From an uncultured Paenibacillus sp. (GTDB lineage: Bacteria; Bacillota; Bacilli; Paenibacillales; Paenibacillaceae), in the NCBI GenBank assembly GCA_937895345.1, contig CALAWP010000061.1, forward strand, positions 58,774 through 122,773: 64,000 nucleotides of DNA, given 5' to 3'. This document shows positions 34,419-43,487 of this stretch, in pieces (within the stretch, counting starts at the first letter, position 1; every line of letters begins with the position of its first letter). The notes under the pieces were generated by a model. It ran no database searches, was not told the DNA's origin, and saw only the letters and a list, made by a program, of their open reading frames with translations. Both the position numbers and the translations under genes were made by a program.

Positions 34419-34964
34419 TTAGTCGATTTGCTCGATGGACTTCAGCCACAGCTGCTTGGCCCCGTCGGCATCGTCGTATACTTTTTCCGTATATTCGAAT
34501 TTGACCTTGACGTCGGACGGCAGCTCGTTGACGACGGCAAACAGTTCATCCGTTACTTGGAAAGCTTCCGGCTTTCCGTCGACCATAATTTCGATGGAGT
34601 GGGAATCCGCAATGCCGGAAAAGACGCCTTCGCCCTTCAGCACCGCCGGTTCGGAGCCGCCTTGCTGTCCGTTGTCCGAGGTGGGCGTCTCGTCTTCGGA
34701 CGCGTTGCCGCCATTCGCCGCGTTTCCGTTCCCGGCGCCGCCGCTTCCGTCTTCCCCGGTTGAAGGAGCTCCCGGCTCCATCATGCCGTTGTCCTCCGGC
34801 AGCTGGTCGCCCACCGCGTCGGTTGGCGAGCCTCCGCCTTTATTCGCATCGCTGCCGCCTCCGCCGCCGCATGCGGGCAAAGCCAGCATGACGGCAAGCA
34901 GAAGCGCGCCGGCCGCAATTTTCGTTTTGTTCGATTTGTTCGGTTTTTTGAATGTCATGCTCAT
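34419..34964 (-). CDS. Putative lipoprotein with low-complexity linker
   Basis: A 181-residue protein with a lipoprotein signal: basic N-terminus KKPNKSNKTK, hydrophobic core, lipobox LPAC with Cys32. A Gly/Asn/Ser/Asp-rich linker (about 33-105) leads to a small folded-looking domain (about 110-180; VFSGIADSHSIEIMVDGKPEAFQV, ending DGAKQLWLKSIEQID). I do not recognise that domain. ATG 34964 is chosen because AGGAGGTG (34971-34978 on the minus strand) is ideally spaced; an upstream ATG at 35015 is unlikely. It is downstream of the DUF2621 gene and may be co-transcribed. Confidence 0.8.
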   Translation of the reverse strand: MSMTFKKPNKSNKTKIAAGALLLAVMLALPACGGGGGSDANKGGGSPTDAVGDQLPEDNGMMEPGAPSTGEDGSGGAGNGNAANGGNASEDETPTSDNGQQGGSEPAVLKGEGVFSGIADSHSIEIMVDGKPEAFQVTDELFAVVNELPSDVKVKFEYTEKVYDDADGAKQLWLKSIEQID

Positions 34965-35029
34965 GATGAACACCTCCTGCCATTTATGACGCAAAGGAGA
35001 TGCGCCAGGTTGCAAAAAAACGTTAATCC

Positions 35030-35470
35030 CTATTTGTTGAACAGATGCTCGTAACGGGAGTAATCGATGCCTTTACGCTGAAGAAACGCAGTCAAGGCTC
35101 GGTAATCGCGCTTGGGGGTCGCCCGTATGTAACCTTCGATGCAATGCTCCTTCGTCACGACATCCGAGCCTTGCTCGATGGCGACTTGACCGATCTTCGC
35201 GGCGATCGAATGTTTGGCGATGTCCCGGAAAGCGCTCGGAACGGGCGACACAAGCTCGTCGAGCAGCGCCTTGGATTCGTCGGTCCACATGCTGCGGCTT
35301 CGCTCCACCCAGTAATTTTGCCAATCCAGCTTCGACTTGCCGTCCCTCATCGGGAGCACCTTCAAAAACTTCCGGAACATAAAAAATCCGCCGACCGCCA
35401 TGGCAAGCACCATCACGACCGCCCAGAACACGATAAAATACATAAACCACTCCGGGGTTCCGTTTGTCAT
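35030..35470 (-). CDS. DUF2621 family membrane protein (YneK-like)
   Basis: A 146-residue protein with one N-terminal helix (WFMYFIVFWAVVMVLAMAVGGFFMF) and a cytoplasmic domain of PCP-reductase-like type (SKLDWQNYWVERSRSMW, ELVSPVPSAFRDIAKHSIAAKIGQVA, VTKEHCIEGYI). The family resembles the C-terminal domain of light-independent protochlorophyllide reductase subunits, but function in spore-formers is unknown. ATG 35470 follows GAGGTGAAAG. An upstream GTG at 35482 is in frame. Confidence 0.83.
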   Translation of the reverse strand: MTNGTPEWFMYFIVFWAVVMVLAMAVGGFFMFRKFLKVLPMRDGKSKLDWQNYWVERSRSMWTDESKALLDELVSPVPSAFRDIAKHSIAAKIGQVAIEQGSDVVTKEHCIEGYIRATPKRDYRALTAFLQRKGIDYSRYEHLFNK

Positions 35471-35680
35471 CGCTTCTTTCACCTCAAGGATGAATTATAC
35501 CGTATTCCTAGATTTATTTCGACGTTCCCTGTAAAATAAGGTGTAAATCGCCGCAAGCGCAAACGGCTGACGTCGTCCTTTGGAGGCGCAGCTTACGTTC
35601 GCGTCTGACATATAAGCCCGGTATATTATAAAACTTATACTTTCTTATATGTTCAAAAAAGGTGCAAAGGAGCGCAGAAG

Positions 35681-36805
35681 ATGTTGAAAATAGGATCGCA
35701 CGTATCGTTTTCGGACAAGGGGCTGCTGACCGCCGCGAAGGAGGCCGTATCTTACGGCTCCAGCACGTTTATGATCTACACCGGCGCGCCCCAAAACACG
35801 AGGCGCAAGCCGATCGAAACGTTATATATCGAGGAAGGAAAGGCATTGATGGAAGGAGCGGGAATCGGCGAAATCGTCGTTCACGCCCCTTATATTATCA
35901 ATCTGGGCTCCTACAAGGAAGACACGTTCGAGCTGGCCGTCAATTTTCTTCAGGAAGAAATCCGCCGCACCGACTACTTGGGCGTTCGCAATATCGTGCT
36001 CCATCCGGGCGCATACACGGACAAAGACGCGGAGTTCGGGATTGCTCGCATTGCGGAAGGCTTGAATCTGGTGCTCGAAGGCACCAAAGGCACGAACGTG
36101 AGCATCGCGCTCGAGACGATGGCCGGCAAAGGGACGGAAATCGGCCGCAGCTTCGAGGAAATCGCCGCCATCATCGACAAGGTGGAGGACAACGGCCGCT
36201 TGACCGTATGCATGGACACTTGCCACATGCATGACGCCGGCTACGACCTGATCGGCGACCTGGACGGCGTGCTGGAGCAATTCGACCGCATCGTAGGCCT
36301 GGACCGCGTGGCGGTCGTCCATATTAACGACAGCAAAAATCCGAAAGGCGCGGGCAAGGACAGGCATGCGCCGATCGGTGCGGGCTGGCTCGGCCATGAC
36401 GCGATCAAGGCGATCGTCCATCATGAAGCGCTTAAAGATCGTCCTTTTATATTGGAAACGCCGTGGATCGGCAAGGACGCCAAAAGCCAGCGGCCGATGT
36501 ACGAAGCCGAAATCGCGCTGCTGCGCGGCAATGCGGAGGAGCGGTTCGGCGGCACGTTTATGGAAGACGTCGAACGGTTGCACTTTTACTTCGACAAGCA
36601 GGAGATCGCTCCGAGAACGTTCGTGCTGGGCACATGGGACGTCTTGAAGAACGACGCCAAAGCCAAAAAGGCGGACCCGCGCGAGCCGATGGAGCGGCTG
36701 TTCGATCTCGTTACGGAAAGCAAAGCGCTGTCCGAGGAGCTGTCCGAAGAACAGGTCAACCAGCGGCTGACGGCCTGGTTTGCCGGCAAGGCGCTGTTGT
36801 CCTGA
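35681..36805 (+). CDS. nfo: Endonuclease IV (deoxyribonuclease IV), C-terminally extended
   Basis: AP endonuclease acting in base excision repair, using three zinc ions. Metal-ligand segments are visible in order: VVHAPYIINLGS, VLHPGAY, ALETMAGKG, CMDTCHMHDAGYD, VVHINDSKNPKGAGKDRH, and FILETPW. The core ends near residue 280. About 90 further residues (GGTFMEDVERLHFYFDKQEI to the end) form an extension not found in the standard enzyme of about 280-300 residues. ATG 35681 is preceded by AAAGGAG. The gene stands alone after an AT-rich upstream region. Confidence 0.92.
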   Translation: MLKIGSHVSFSDKGLLTAAKEAVSYGSSTFMIYTGAPQNTRRKPIETLYIEEGKALMEGAGIGEIVVHAPYIINLGSYKEDTFELAVNFLQEEIRRTDYLGVRNIVLHPGAYTDKDAEFGIARIAEGLNLVLEGTKGTNVSIALETMAGKGTEIGRSFEEIAAIIDKVEDNGRLTVCMDTCHMHDAGYDLIGDLDGVLEQFDRIVGLDRVAVVHINDSKNPKGAGKDRHAPIGAGWLGHDAIKAIVHHEALKDRPFILETPWIGKDAKSQRPMYEAEIALLRGNAEERFGGTFMEDVERLHFYFDKQEIAPRTFVLGTWDVLKNDAKAKKADPREPMERLFDLVTESKALSEELSEEQVNQRLTAWFAGKALLS

Positions 36806-36865
36806 CCGCAGTATAAACCTGAAAGAAGTCCAAAAAAATAATGAAGCAAAGGAAGAGTTAGTCAA

Positions 36866-37768
36866 ATGTCATCGTCAACGAACGCAAACAAGCCAGGCCG
36901 TCCGGCGGACGGCAAAGCGGGACGGGCCCGGATGCTCATTTCTTGTCCGGACCGTCCCGGCATCGTGGCGGCCGTGTCCCATTTTCTGTACGAGCATGGC
37001 GCCAACATCGTCCAATCCGACCAATATACGATGGATCCGGAGGGCGGCATGTTTTTTATCCGGTTCGAATTCGACCTGAACGATCTGGACCGCGAGCTGC
37101 CCGTACTGGTCGAGGACTTTGCGCGCGTCGCGGACCGCTTCGAGATGAAGTGGCATACGTTCCGCGCCAGCCGCAAAAAACGTCTCGCCATTTTCGTATC
37201 GAAGGAAGACCACTGCCTGCAGGAGCTGCTGTGGCAATGGCGCGCGGGCGAGCTGAACGCCGAAATTTCCATGGTCGTCAGCAATCACAACGATATGCGG
37301 GAGCTCGTGGAGTCGTTCGGCATTCCGTACCATCACATTCCGGTTACGGCGGATACGAAGGCCGAGGCGGAGCGCAAGCAGCTCGAGATCGTCGCCGACA
37401 AGGCCGATCTTGTCGTGCTCGCCCGATACATGCAAATTATTTCGCCGAAATTTATCGAGCAATTCCCGAACCGCATCATCAACATTCACCACTCCTTCCT
37501 GCCGGCCTTCGTCGGCGGCAAGCCGTACGCTCAGGCATATAACCGAGGCGTCAAAATTATCGGCGCCACCGCCCATTACGTAACGGAGGAGCTCGACGGC
37601 GGACCGATTATCGAGCAGGACGTACAGCGCGTCACGCACCGAGACAACGTCGAGGATTTGAAGCGGATCGGCCGCACGATCGAACGGGTCGTGCTGGCGC
37701 GCGCGGTGAATTGGCATCTTGAAGACCGCATTCTCGTTCACCAGAATAAGACGGTTGTCTTCAATTAA
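36866..37768 (+). CDS. purU: Formyltetrahydrofolate deformylase
   Basis: Hydrolyses 10-formyl-tetrahydrofolate to formate and tetrahydrofolate, balancing one-carbon pools and supplying formate for purine synthesis. The N-terminal ACT domain (about residues 12-90; MLISCPDRPGIVAAVSHFL) precedes a formyl-transferase domain with the catalytic Asn-His pair in NIHHSFLPAFVG and a conserved Asp in GPIIEQDV. Length 300 is typical. ATG 36866 follows GGAAGAG. The tkt promoter overlaps its 3' end. Confidence 0.95.
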   Translation: MSSSTNANKPGRPADGKAGRARMLISCPDRPGIVAAVSHFLYEHGANIVQSDQYTMDPEGGMFFIRFEFDLNDLDRELPVLVEDFARVADRFEMKWHTFRASRKKRLAIFVSKEDHCLQELLWQWRAGELNAEISMVVSNHNDMRELVESFGIPYHHIPVTADTKAEAERKQLEIVADKADLVVLARYMQIISPKFIEQFPNRIINIHHSFLPAFVGGKPYAQAYNRGVKIIGATAHYVTEELDGGPIIEQDVQRVTHRDNVEDLKRIGRTIERVVLARAVNWHLEDRILVHQNKTVVFN

Positions 37769-37784
37769 TGGCGAATGGTACAAT
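37755..37784 (+). promoter_or_regulatory. tkt promoter
   Basis: TTGTCT (37755-37760) and TACAAT (37779-37784) with an 18-base spacer. The -35 overlaps the end of purU. The short leader contains an imperfect inverted repeat (CGAAGT at 37788-37793 and ACTTCG at 37819-37824). Confidence 0.6.
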
Positions 37785-37848
37785 AAGCGAAGTAATTTAA
37801 TGAATTTACTATGAATTAACTTCGATGTAAATTAGGAGGAAACCGAAA

Positions 37849-39867
37849 ATGACTGTTACGCAAAAAACGATTGATCAGCTGTCGATCGATACGATTCGCA
37901 CGCTGGCGATCGACGCCATCGAAAAAGCGAAATCCGGGCATCCGGGCATGCCGATGGGCGCGGCTCCGATGGGGTATCAATTGTTTGCCAAAAATATGAA
38001 GCACAATCCGTCCAATCCGGAATGGATCAACCGCGACCGGTTCGTCTTGTCCGCCGGACACGGCTCCATGCTGCTGTACAGCCTGCTTCATCTTTCGGGC
38101 TACGATCTTCCTATGGAAGAACTGAAAAATTTCCGTCAATGGGGTTCGCTGACGCCGGGCCATCCGGAGTTCGGCCATACCGCGGGCGTAGACGCGACGA
38201 CAGGCCCGCTGGGCCAAGGCGTGGCCATGGCCGTAGGCATGGCGATGGCGGAAGCTCATCTGGCGGCCGTTTACAATAAAGAAGGCTTCGATATTATCAA
38301 CCACTTTACTTATTCCATCTGCGGCGACGGCGACCTGATGGAAGGCATTTCCCACGAGGCGGCTTCCCTGGCGGGCCATCTGCAGCTCGGCAAGCTGATC
38401 GTGCTGTACGATTCCAACGATATTTCGCTGGACGGCGAGCTGAACCTGTCCTATTCCGAGACGGTTCAAAGACGTTTCGAGGGCTACGGCTGGCAAGTGC
38501 TTCGCGTGGAGGACGGCAACGATCTGGCGGCGCTGTCTGCGGCCGTTGCCGAAGCGCAAGCGGAAACGGGTAAGCCGACGCTGATCGAAGTGAAGACGGT
38601 CATCGGCTACGGCAGCCCGAACAAAGGCGGCAAAGGCGGCCACGCCGGTCCTCACGGCTCCCCGCTCGGCGCCGACGAGACGAAGCTGACCAAGCAATTT
38701 TACGGCTGGGACGAGAATCACGAGTTCCACGTTCCGGATGAGGTTCGCGCGCACTTTGCGGAAGTGAAGAAGGCCGGCGAACAGGCTAATGCGGAATGGG
38801 ATGCGCTGTTCGCTTCCTACAAAGCCGCACATCCGGAGCTGGCGAAGCAATTCGAGCAAGCGGTATCCGGCGATCTTCCGGAGGGCTGGGATGCCGACTT
38901 GCCGGCTTATACGGCCGAGGACAAGCCGATGTCGACGCGCGTCGCTTCCGGCAACGCTTTGAACGGACTGGCCAAAAACGTGCCTTCCCTGGCCGGCGGC
39001 TCCGCCGACCTGGAAAGCTCCACGATGACGCATCTGAAGGGCTTGGCCCAATTCAAGCCGGGCAGCTACGACGGCCGCAACATTTACTTCGGCGTACGCG
39101 AATTCGGCATGGCCGCCGCCATGAACGGCATCAGCCTGCACCGTGGAATGAAAATTTACGGCGGCACGTTCTTCGTCTTTACCGATTACCTGCGCCCGGC
39201 GGTTCGTTTGGCGGCGCTGATGAAGCAGCCGGTCGTATACGTGCTGACGCATGACAGCATCGCGGTCGGCGAAGACGGTCCTACGCACGAGCCGATCGAG
39301 CAGCTGGCTTCGATCCGCATCATTCCGGGTCTTACGGTCATTCGTCCGGCCGACGGCAACGAAACGTCCGCGGCATGGGCTTATGCAGTCGAAAATAAAG
39401 AAAATCCGGTGGCGCTTGTCCTGACCCGCCAAAACCTGCCGATTCTTGAAGGCACGGTGCAGGGCGCTCGCGACAACGTCCGCAAAGGCGCTTACGTCGT
39501 TTCCGAAGCGGCAAACGGCAAGCCGGCCGCTCAATTAATCGCGACGGGCTCCGAGGTGCAGCTTGCCGTGGCGGCCCAAAAGGCGCTGGCCGAGGAAGGC
39601 ATTCACGTTCGCGTCATCAGCATGCCAAGCTGGGATTTGTTCGACAAGCAACCGAAAGAATACAAGGATTCCGTGCTGCTTCCTGACGTCAAAGCTCGTC
39701 TGGCGATCGAAATGGCCCATCCGTTCGGCTGGGAGCGTTATGTCGGCGACCAAGGCGATATTCTCGGCATCGACACGTTCGGCGCGTCCGCCCCTGGCGA
39801 CCGCGTGATTAAGGAATACGGCTTTACGGTCGAGAACGTCGTCAGCAAAGTCAAAGCGCTTCTGTAA
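37849..39867 (+). CDS. tkt: Transketolase
   Basis: Thiamine-diphosphate enzyme moving two-carbon ketol units in the pentose phosphate pathway. The 672-residue protein has KSGHPGMPMGAAPMGY near the N-terminus, the TPP motif CGDGDLMEGISHEAASLAGH, and the pyrimidine-binding domain with GVREFGMAAAMNGISLH and DSIAVGEDGPTHEP. ATG 37849 has the strong site TAGGAGGAAA. ppnP follows 35 bases later and is probably co-transcribed. It fits with the ribokinase and Pgi elsewhere in the window. Confidence 0.97.
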   Translation: MTVTQKTIDQLSIDTIRTLAIDAIEKAKSGHPGMPMGAAPMGYQLFAKNMKHNPSNPEWINRDRFVLSAGHGSMLLYSLLHLSGYDLPMEELKNFRQWGSLTPGHPEFGHTAGVDATTGPLGQGVAMAVGMAMAEAHLAAVYNKEGFDIINHFTYSICGDGDLMEGISHEAASLAGHLQLGKLIVLYDSNDISLDGELNLSYSETVQRRFEGYGWQVLRVEDGNDLAALSAAVAEAQAETGKPTLIEVKTVIGYGSPNKGGKGGHAGPHGSPLGADETKLTKQFYGWDENHEFHVPDEVRAHFAEVKKAGEQANAEWDALFASYKAAHPELAKQFEQAVSGDLPEGWDADLPAYTAEDKPMSTRVASGNALNGLAKNVPSLAGGSADLESSTMTHLKGLAQFKPGSYDGRNIYFGVREFGMAAAMNGISLHRGMKIYGGTFFVFTDYLRPAVRLAALMKQPVVYVLTHDSIAVGEDGPTHEPIEQLASIRIIPGLTVIRPADGNETSAAWAYAVENKENPVALVLTRQNLPILEGTVQGARDNVRKGAYVVSEAANGKPAAQLIATGSEVQLAVAAQKALAEEGIHVRVISMPSWDLFDKQPKEYKDSVLLPDVKARLAIEMAHPFGWERYVGDQGDILGIDTFGASAPGDRVIKEYGFTVENVVSKVKALL

Positions 39868-39902
39868 TTCACACCATCCGAGCCGAAAAGGAGCTTTGTT
39901 CC

Positions 39903-40220
39903 ATGTCTCAATTTGACCAAGTTTCCGTCGTCAAAAAAGCGAACGTTTATTTTGACGGCAAAGTAACGAGCCGCGTCGTCCTGTTTCCGGACGGCACCAA
40001 AAAGACGCTTGGCATCATGCTGCCGGGCGAATACGAATTCGGTACGGACTGCCTTGAAATTATGGAGATTCTGGGCGGCGATCTGAAAGTGCTGCTGCCG
40101 GGCGAATCCGAATGGATCCATATTCAAGGCGAAGGCGAGTTCAAAGTTCCGGCCAACGCGAAATTCAAGCTTCAAGTAACGGAAGTGACCGACTACTGCT
40201 GCTCGTATATTGACGAGTAG
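39903..40220 (+). CDS. ppnP: Pyrimidine/purine nucleoside phosphorylase
   Basis: Small cupin-type nucleoside phosphorylase (YaiE family, formerly DUF1255) that splits nucleosides with phosphate into base and pentose 1-phosphate. The 105-residue length is exact for the family. Signatures are NVYFDGKVTSRVVLFPDGTKKTLG, MLPGEYEFGT, and the late FKVPANAKFKLQV plus DYCCSYI. ATG 39903 follows AAAGGAG. Placement behind transketolase suggests use of nucleoside ribose as a carbon source. Confidence 0.95.
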   Translation: MSQFDQVSVVKKANVYFDGKVTSRVVLFPDGTKKTLGIMLPGEYEFGTDCLEIMEILGGDLKVLLPGESEWIHIQGEGEFKVPANAKFKLQVTEVTDYCCSYIDE

Positions 40221-40246
40221 AGGCTGTCTCAAGCATTGCCCATACA

Positions 40247-40299
40247 AGCGGCTGTCCCGACAGGTCCATGCTGACCCGGGGCGGCCGCTTTCCGTTTGG
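40247..40299 (+). terminator. Possible terminator after ppnP
   Basis: AAGCGGC (40247-40253) and GCCGCTT (40284-40290) can pair around a 30-base loop, followed by TCCGTTT. The T-tract is poor. Confidence 0.35.
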
Positions 40300-40459
40300 C
40301 GGGACGGATGCCGTCTTCGCTTCGCCGCGGCTCCATCTGCACAAAATCGTCGAAATTTCGTGACAGAAGCGTCATAGAAGCGGTGAGTCCGAAGTTGTGC
40401 GCGCGGCTCCGTATGGGCTAAAGTATAGGGGAACGCCATTAGAGGAGGAACGATGATCG

Positions 40460-40999
40460 GTGAATACGCTGAATGGAAGCAAGGAAAGGAATTATACCCC
40501 GCTGGTCGCCATCCTGACCGTCGTCATCGTCGCGGTTGTCGCGATATTGTTTTTTCTGCCGGCCTATGACGGGGAGATCGGCTTCGACGTCAAAATTTTG
40601 CCGCTGCTGAACGCCGTTTTGAACAGCTTTACGTTTTTGGCGCTGCTGGTAGCGCTCTTCGCCATCCGCAACAAAAATATCCGCATGCACCGAAGCTTTA
40701 TTATTCTGGCTTTTTTGACGACGACGCTGTTTCTGGTCTCCTACGTGACTTACCACTACTTGACCGAGTCGACGCCATACGGCGGGGAAGGGCTGCTGCG
40801 GGGCGTTTACTCTTTTGTGCTGATCACGCATATCGTGCTAGCCATCGTTGTTGTGCCGCTTGCGCTGATGTCGCTGTTCCGCGGCTTGTCGATGCAGGTG
40901 GAGCGCCATCGCCGCATTGCAAGATGGACGATGCCGATCTGGCTGTATGTGAGCTTGACCGGGGTCGTCGTTTACCTGATGATATCGCCGTATTATTAA
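40460..40999 (+). CDS. DUF420 family membrane protein
   Basis: A 179-residue protein with five predicted helices and the DUF420 (YozB-like) pattern: FFLPAYDGEIGFDVKILPLLNAVLNSFTFLALLVA, then MHRSFIILAF, TYHYLTESTPYGGEG, and a final helix pair. Several conserved His residues lie near the membrane. The family is often encoded near cytochrome oxidase or SCO-type assembly factors and has been suggested to have a role there; no such gene is nearby here. GTG 40460 is preceded by AGGAGG at 40443-40448. Confidence 0.88.
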   Translation: MNTLNGSKERNYTPLVAILTVVIVAVVAILFFLPAYDGEIGFDVKILPLLNAVLNSFTFLALLVALFAIRNKNIRMHRSFIILAFLTTTLFLVSYVTYHYLTESTPYGGEGLLRGVYSFVLITHIVLAIVVVPLALMSLFRGLSMQVERHRRIARWTMPIWLYVSLTGVVVYLMISPYY

Positions 41000-41040
41000 A
41001 CCTATAACGATTATTTATACCCCAAATCGCTCCGGAAAGC

Positions 41041-41069
41041 TTGTCTTTATAGGGTAAATTCGCTATTCT
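41041..41069 (+). promoter_or_regulatory. Probable pgi promoter
   Basis: TTGTCT (41041-41046) and TATTCT (41064-41069) with a 17-base spacer, leaving a leader of about 180 bases before pgi. No riboswitch or terminator-like fold was recognised in that leader. Confidence 0.45.
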
Positions 41070-41257
41070 AATTTAAAAGTTGACCGCTTAGCGATGCTTC
41101 CGGTTTCATGAAAAGAAGCCCGAGGTTTGGGACAATTCATGAGACGGAAACGGGTCAACGAGCCGTACAAACGGATGAACGTTCGTGGCGCCGGTCGTTT
41201 CGGCCATCGAAGCGGCGGCAGCCTTTTGACGGAATTTATTGAGGGGGTATATCGGGA

Positions 41258-42607
41258 ATGAGCAATACGGTAAAATTCGATTACAGCAAGGCGCTTGGCT
41301 TTATCGGCCAGCATGAAATTGACAACCTGTCCGCGCAGGTGCGCTTGGCGCATGACCAGTTACATAACGGAACGGGAGCGGGCTCGGATTATTTGGGATG
41401 GATCGATCTGCCCGTCAATTACGACAAAGAGGAATTCGCGCGCATTAAAGCGGCGGCCAAACAAATTCAGTCGGATTCCGAGGTGCTCGTTGTTATCGGC
41501 ATCGGCGGCTCGTATTTGGGCGCGCGCGCCGCGATCGAAATGCTGTCGCATTCCTTTTACAATTTGCAAACGAAGGAGCAGCGGAAGACGCCTCAGGTGC
41601 TGTTTGCCGGGAACAATATCAGCTCCACTTACGTGACGCATTTGCTTCAGCTGCTGGAAGGCCGCGACTGGTCGATCAACGTCATTTCGAAATCGGGCAC
41701 GACGACCGAACCGGCGATCGCTTTCCGCATCTTCCGCGCCGAGCTGGAAAAAAAATACGGAAAAGAAGCGGCCCGCAAACGGATTTACGCGACGACCGAC
41801 CGCGCGAAGGGCGCGCTCAAAAAGCTGGCGACGGAGGAAGGCTACGAATCGTTCGTCATTCCGGACGACGTCGGCGGCCGTTATTCGGTGCTGACCGCCG
41901 TCGGTCTGCTGCCGATCGCCGTAGCGGGCATCGACATCGACGCCATGATGCAGGGCGCAGCCGACGCCTCCAAGGAATACGCGAACCCGAACCTGGCGGA
42001 AAACGAGGCTTATCAATACGCGGCCGCCCGCAACGCTTTGTACCGCAAAGGCAAAGTGACCGAAATTCTCGTCAACTACGAGCCTTCGCTTCATTTCGTG
42101 TCGGAATGGTGGAAGCAGCTGTTCGGCGAAAGCGAAGGCAAAGACTATAAAGGCATTTATCCGGCGTCCGTCGACTTCTCCACCGACCTGCATTCCATGG
42201 GCCAGTTTATTCAAGAGGGCAACCGGAATATTTTCGAGACGGTCATTCAGGTGAAGGAAGTGGCGGAGCATATCGCGATCGGTCATGACGAGGACGATCT
42301 TGACGGCCTCAATTTCCTGACGGGCAAAACGATGGACTTCGTCAACAAAAAAGCTTTCGAAGGGACGCTGCTGGCGCATACGGACGGACAAGTGCCGAAC
42401 CTGATCGTGAACATTGCCGACATGACGCCGTACACGTTCGGATATTTGGTCTATTTCTTCGAAAAAGCTTGCGGCATCAGCGGTTACTTGCTCGGCGTCA
42501 ATCCGTTCGATCAGCCGGGCGTCGAGGCTTACAAGCGGAACATGTTTGCGCTGCTGGGCAAGCCGGGCTATGAGAAGGAAAAAGCGGAGCTCGAAGCTCG
42601 CCTGTAA
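41258..42607 (+). CDS. pgi: Glucose-6-phosphate isomerase
   Basis: Interconverts glucose 6-phosphate and fructose 6-phosphate. The 449-residue length matches the Firmicute branch. Substrate phosphate loop VISKSGTTTEPAIAFRIF, the signature VGGRYSVLTAVGLLPIA, and the catalytic Glu region FIQEGNRNIFETVI are present, plus the C-terminal GVEAYKRNMFALLG with the conserved Lys. ATG 41258 follows TTGAGGGGG. A hairpin terminator lies at 42782. Confidence 0.97.
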   Translation: MSNTVKFDYSKALGFIGQHEIDNLSAQVRLAHDQLHNGTGAGSDYLGWIDLPVNYDKEEFARIKAAAKQIQSDSEVLVVIGIGGSYLGARAAIEMLSHSFYNLQTKEQRKTPQVLFAGNNISSTYVTHLLQLLEGRDWSINVISKSGTTTEPAIAFRIFRAELEKKYGKEAARKRIYATTDRAKGALKKLATEEGYESFVIPDDVGGRYSVLTAVGLLPIAVAGIDIDAMMQGAADASKEYANPNLAENEAYQYAAARNALYRKGKVTEILVNYEPSLHFVSEWWKQLFGESEGKDYKGIYPASVDFSTDLHSMGQFIQEGNRNIFETVIQVKEVAEHIAIGHDEDDLDGLNFLTGKTMDFVNKKAFEGTLLAHTDGQVPNLIVNIADMTPYTFGYLVYFFEKACGISGYLLGVNPFDQPGVEAYKRNMFALLGKPGYEKEKAELEARL

Positions 42608-42781
42608 TCGGAGCGTAATCGGGGCGGAGACGAGCGTTCGACTTTCAAGGCCGTTTTATGGAGCCGAGACAGTACGGTGTTGTGGGATCGAGAGTCGGCG
42701 GTGCCGATGCATCCTTCGGCACGTGCGGAGCCGGTCGTTCCCGCTCGGCGCGACTGCCGGGTGAAATAGCAACCTAACGAA

Positions 42782-42813
42782 GGCGGAGCTGAATAGGCTC
42801 CGTCTGTCTTTTG
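42782..42813 (+). terminator. Terminator after pgi
   Basis: GGCGGAGC (42782-42789) pairs with GCTCCGTC (42797-42804, one G-U pair) around a 7-base loop, followed by TGTCTTTTG. The 174 bases between pgi and this hairpin hold nothing recognised. Confidence 0.6.
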
Positions 42814-42854
42814 TCTGGAGGTAACGGAATCATTCAAGTAAGGAGCTGGAGGAT

Positions 42855-43487
42855 TTGCTGCAACGATATCGGACGGTTAGACAAGAAGCTCATGCGGAAA
42901 TCGTCATCAAAAAATCCCGATTCATCGGCTACGCCAAGCCGGTCGCCACGGAAGAAGAAGCGGTGGCGTTTATCGACGAGATCAAACGTCTTCATCGGAC
43001 CGCTACCCACAACTGCTCCGCTTATGTCGTCGGCGAGCGGGATCAGTTCCAGAAGGCGTCCGACGACGGAGAGCCAAGCGGCACGGCGGGGAAGCCGATT
43101 CTTGAAGTGATCAAGCACAAGCGTCTGAAAAATGTCGCCGTCGTCGTGACCCGCTACTTCGGCGGCATTATGCTGGGCGCAGGCGGATTGGTGCGCGCCT
43201 ATACGGACGGTGCGGTGGCCGGCATCGAGGCCGCAGGCGAAATTGAATGGGTGCTGCACCGCGAGGTGTTCGTCGAGGTGGACTATACGTGGTACGGCAA
43301 GCTCGAGAACGAGCTTCACGGCAAAGGAACGCGTCTTGGCGGCACGGAGTTTACGGACCGTGTAACAGTGAAGTGCTTGCCGGAGGCGCCCGATGCGGAA
43401 TCGTTTGTCGCATGGATGACGGATTTGACGCAAGGGCAGGCGAACATTGTTTTAGGCGAGGAAGTTTATTTTATTGACGGCGAGTAG
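42855..43487 (+). CDS. yvyE: YigZ/YvyE family protein (IMPACT homologue)
   Basis: A 210-residue UPF0029 protein. The N-terminal IMPACT domain carries KKSRFIGYAKPV, ATHNCSAYVVG, DDGEPSGTAGKPIL, and TRYFGGIMLGAGGLVRAY. The C-terminal part is the ferredoxin-like DUF1949 domain. The eukaryotic homologue acts in translation control; in bacteria the role is not settled. TTG 42855 has AAGGAG and GGAGG upstream. No terminator separates its stop from the 51-bp repeat array 44 bases later, so the array is probably in its 3' untranslated RNA. Confidence 0.92.
   Translation: MLQRYRTVRQEAHAEIVIKKSRFIGYAKPVATEEEAVAFIDEIKRLHRTATHNCSAYVVGERDQFQKASDDGEPSGTAGKPILEVIKHKRLKNVAVVVTRYFGGIMLGAGGLVRAYTDGAVAGIEAAGEIEWVLHREVFVEVDYTWYGKLENELHGKGTRLGGTEFTDRVTVKCLPEAPDAESFVAWMTDLTQGQANIVLGEEVYFIDGE

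Noticed and set aside
41070..41257. Riboswitch or T-box in the long pgi leader
   Set aside because: No T-box sequence, anti-terminator pair or known riboswitch core was recognised.
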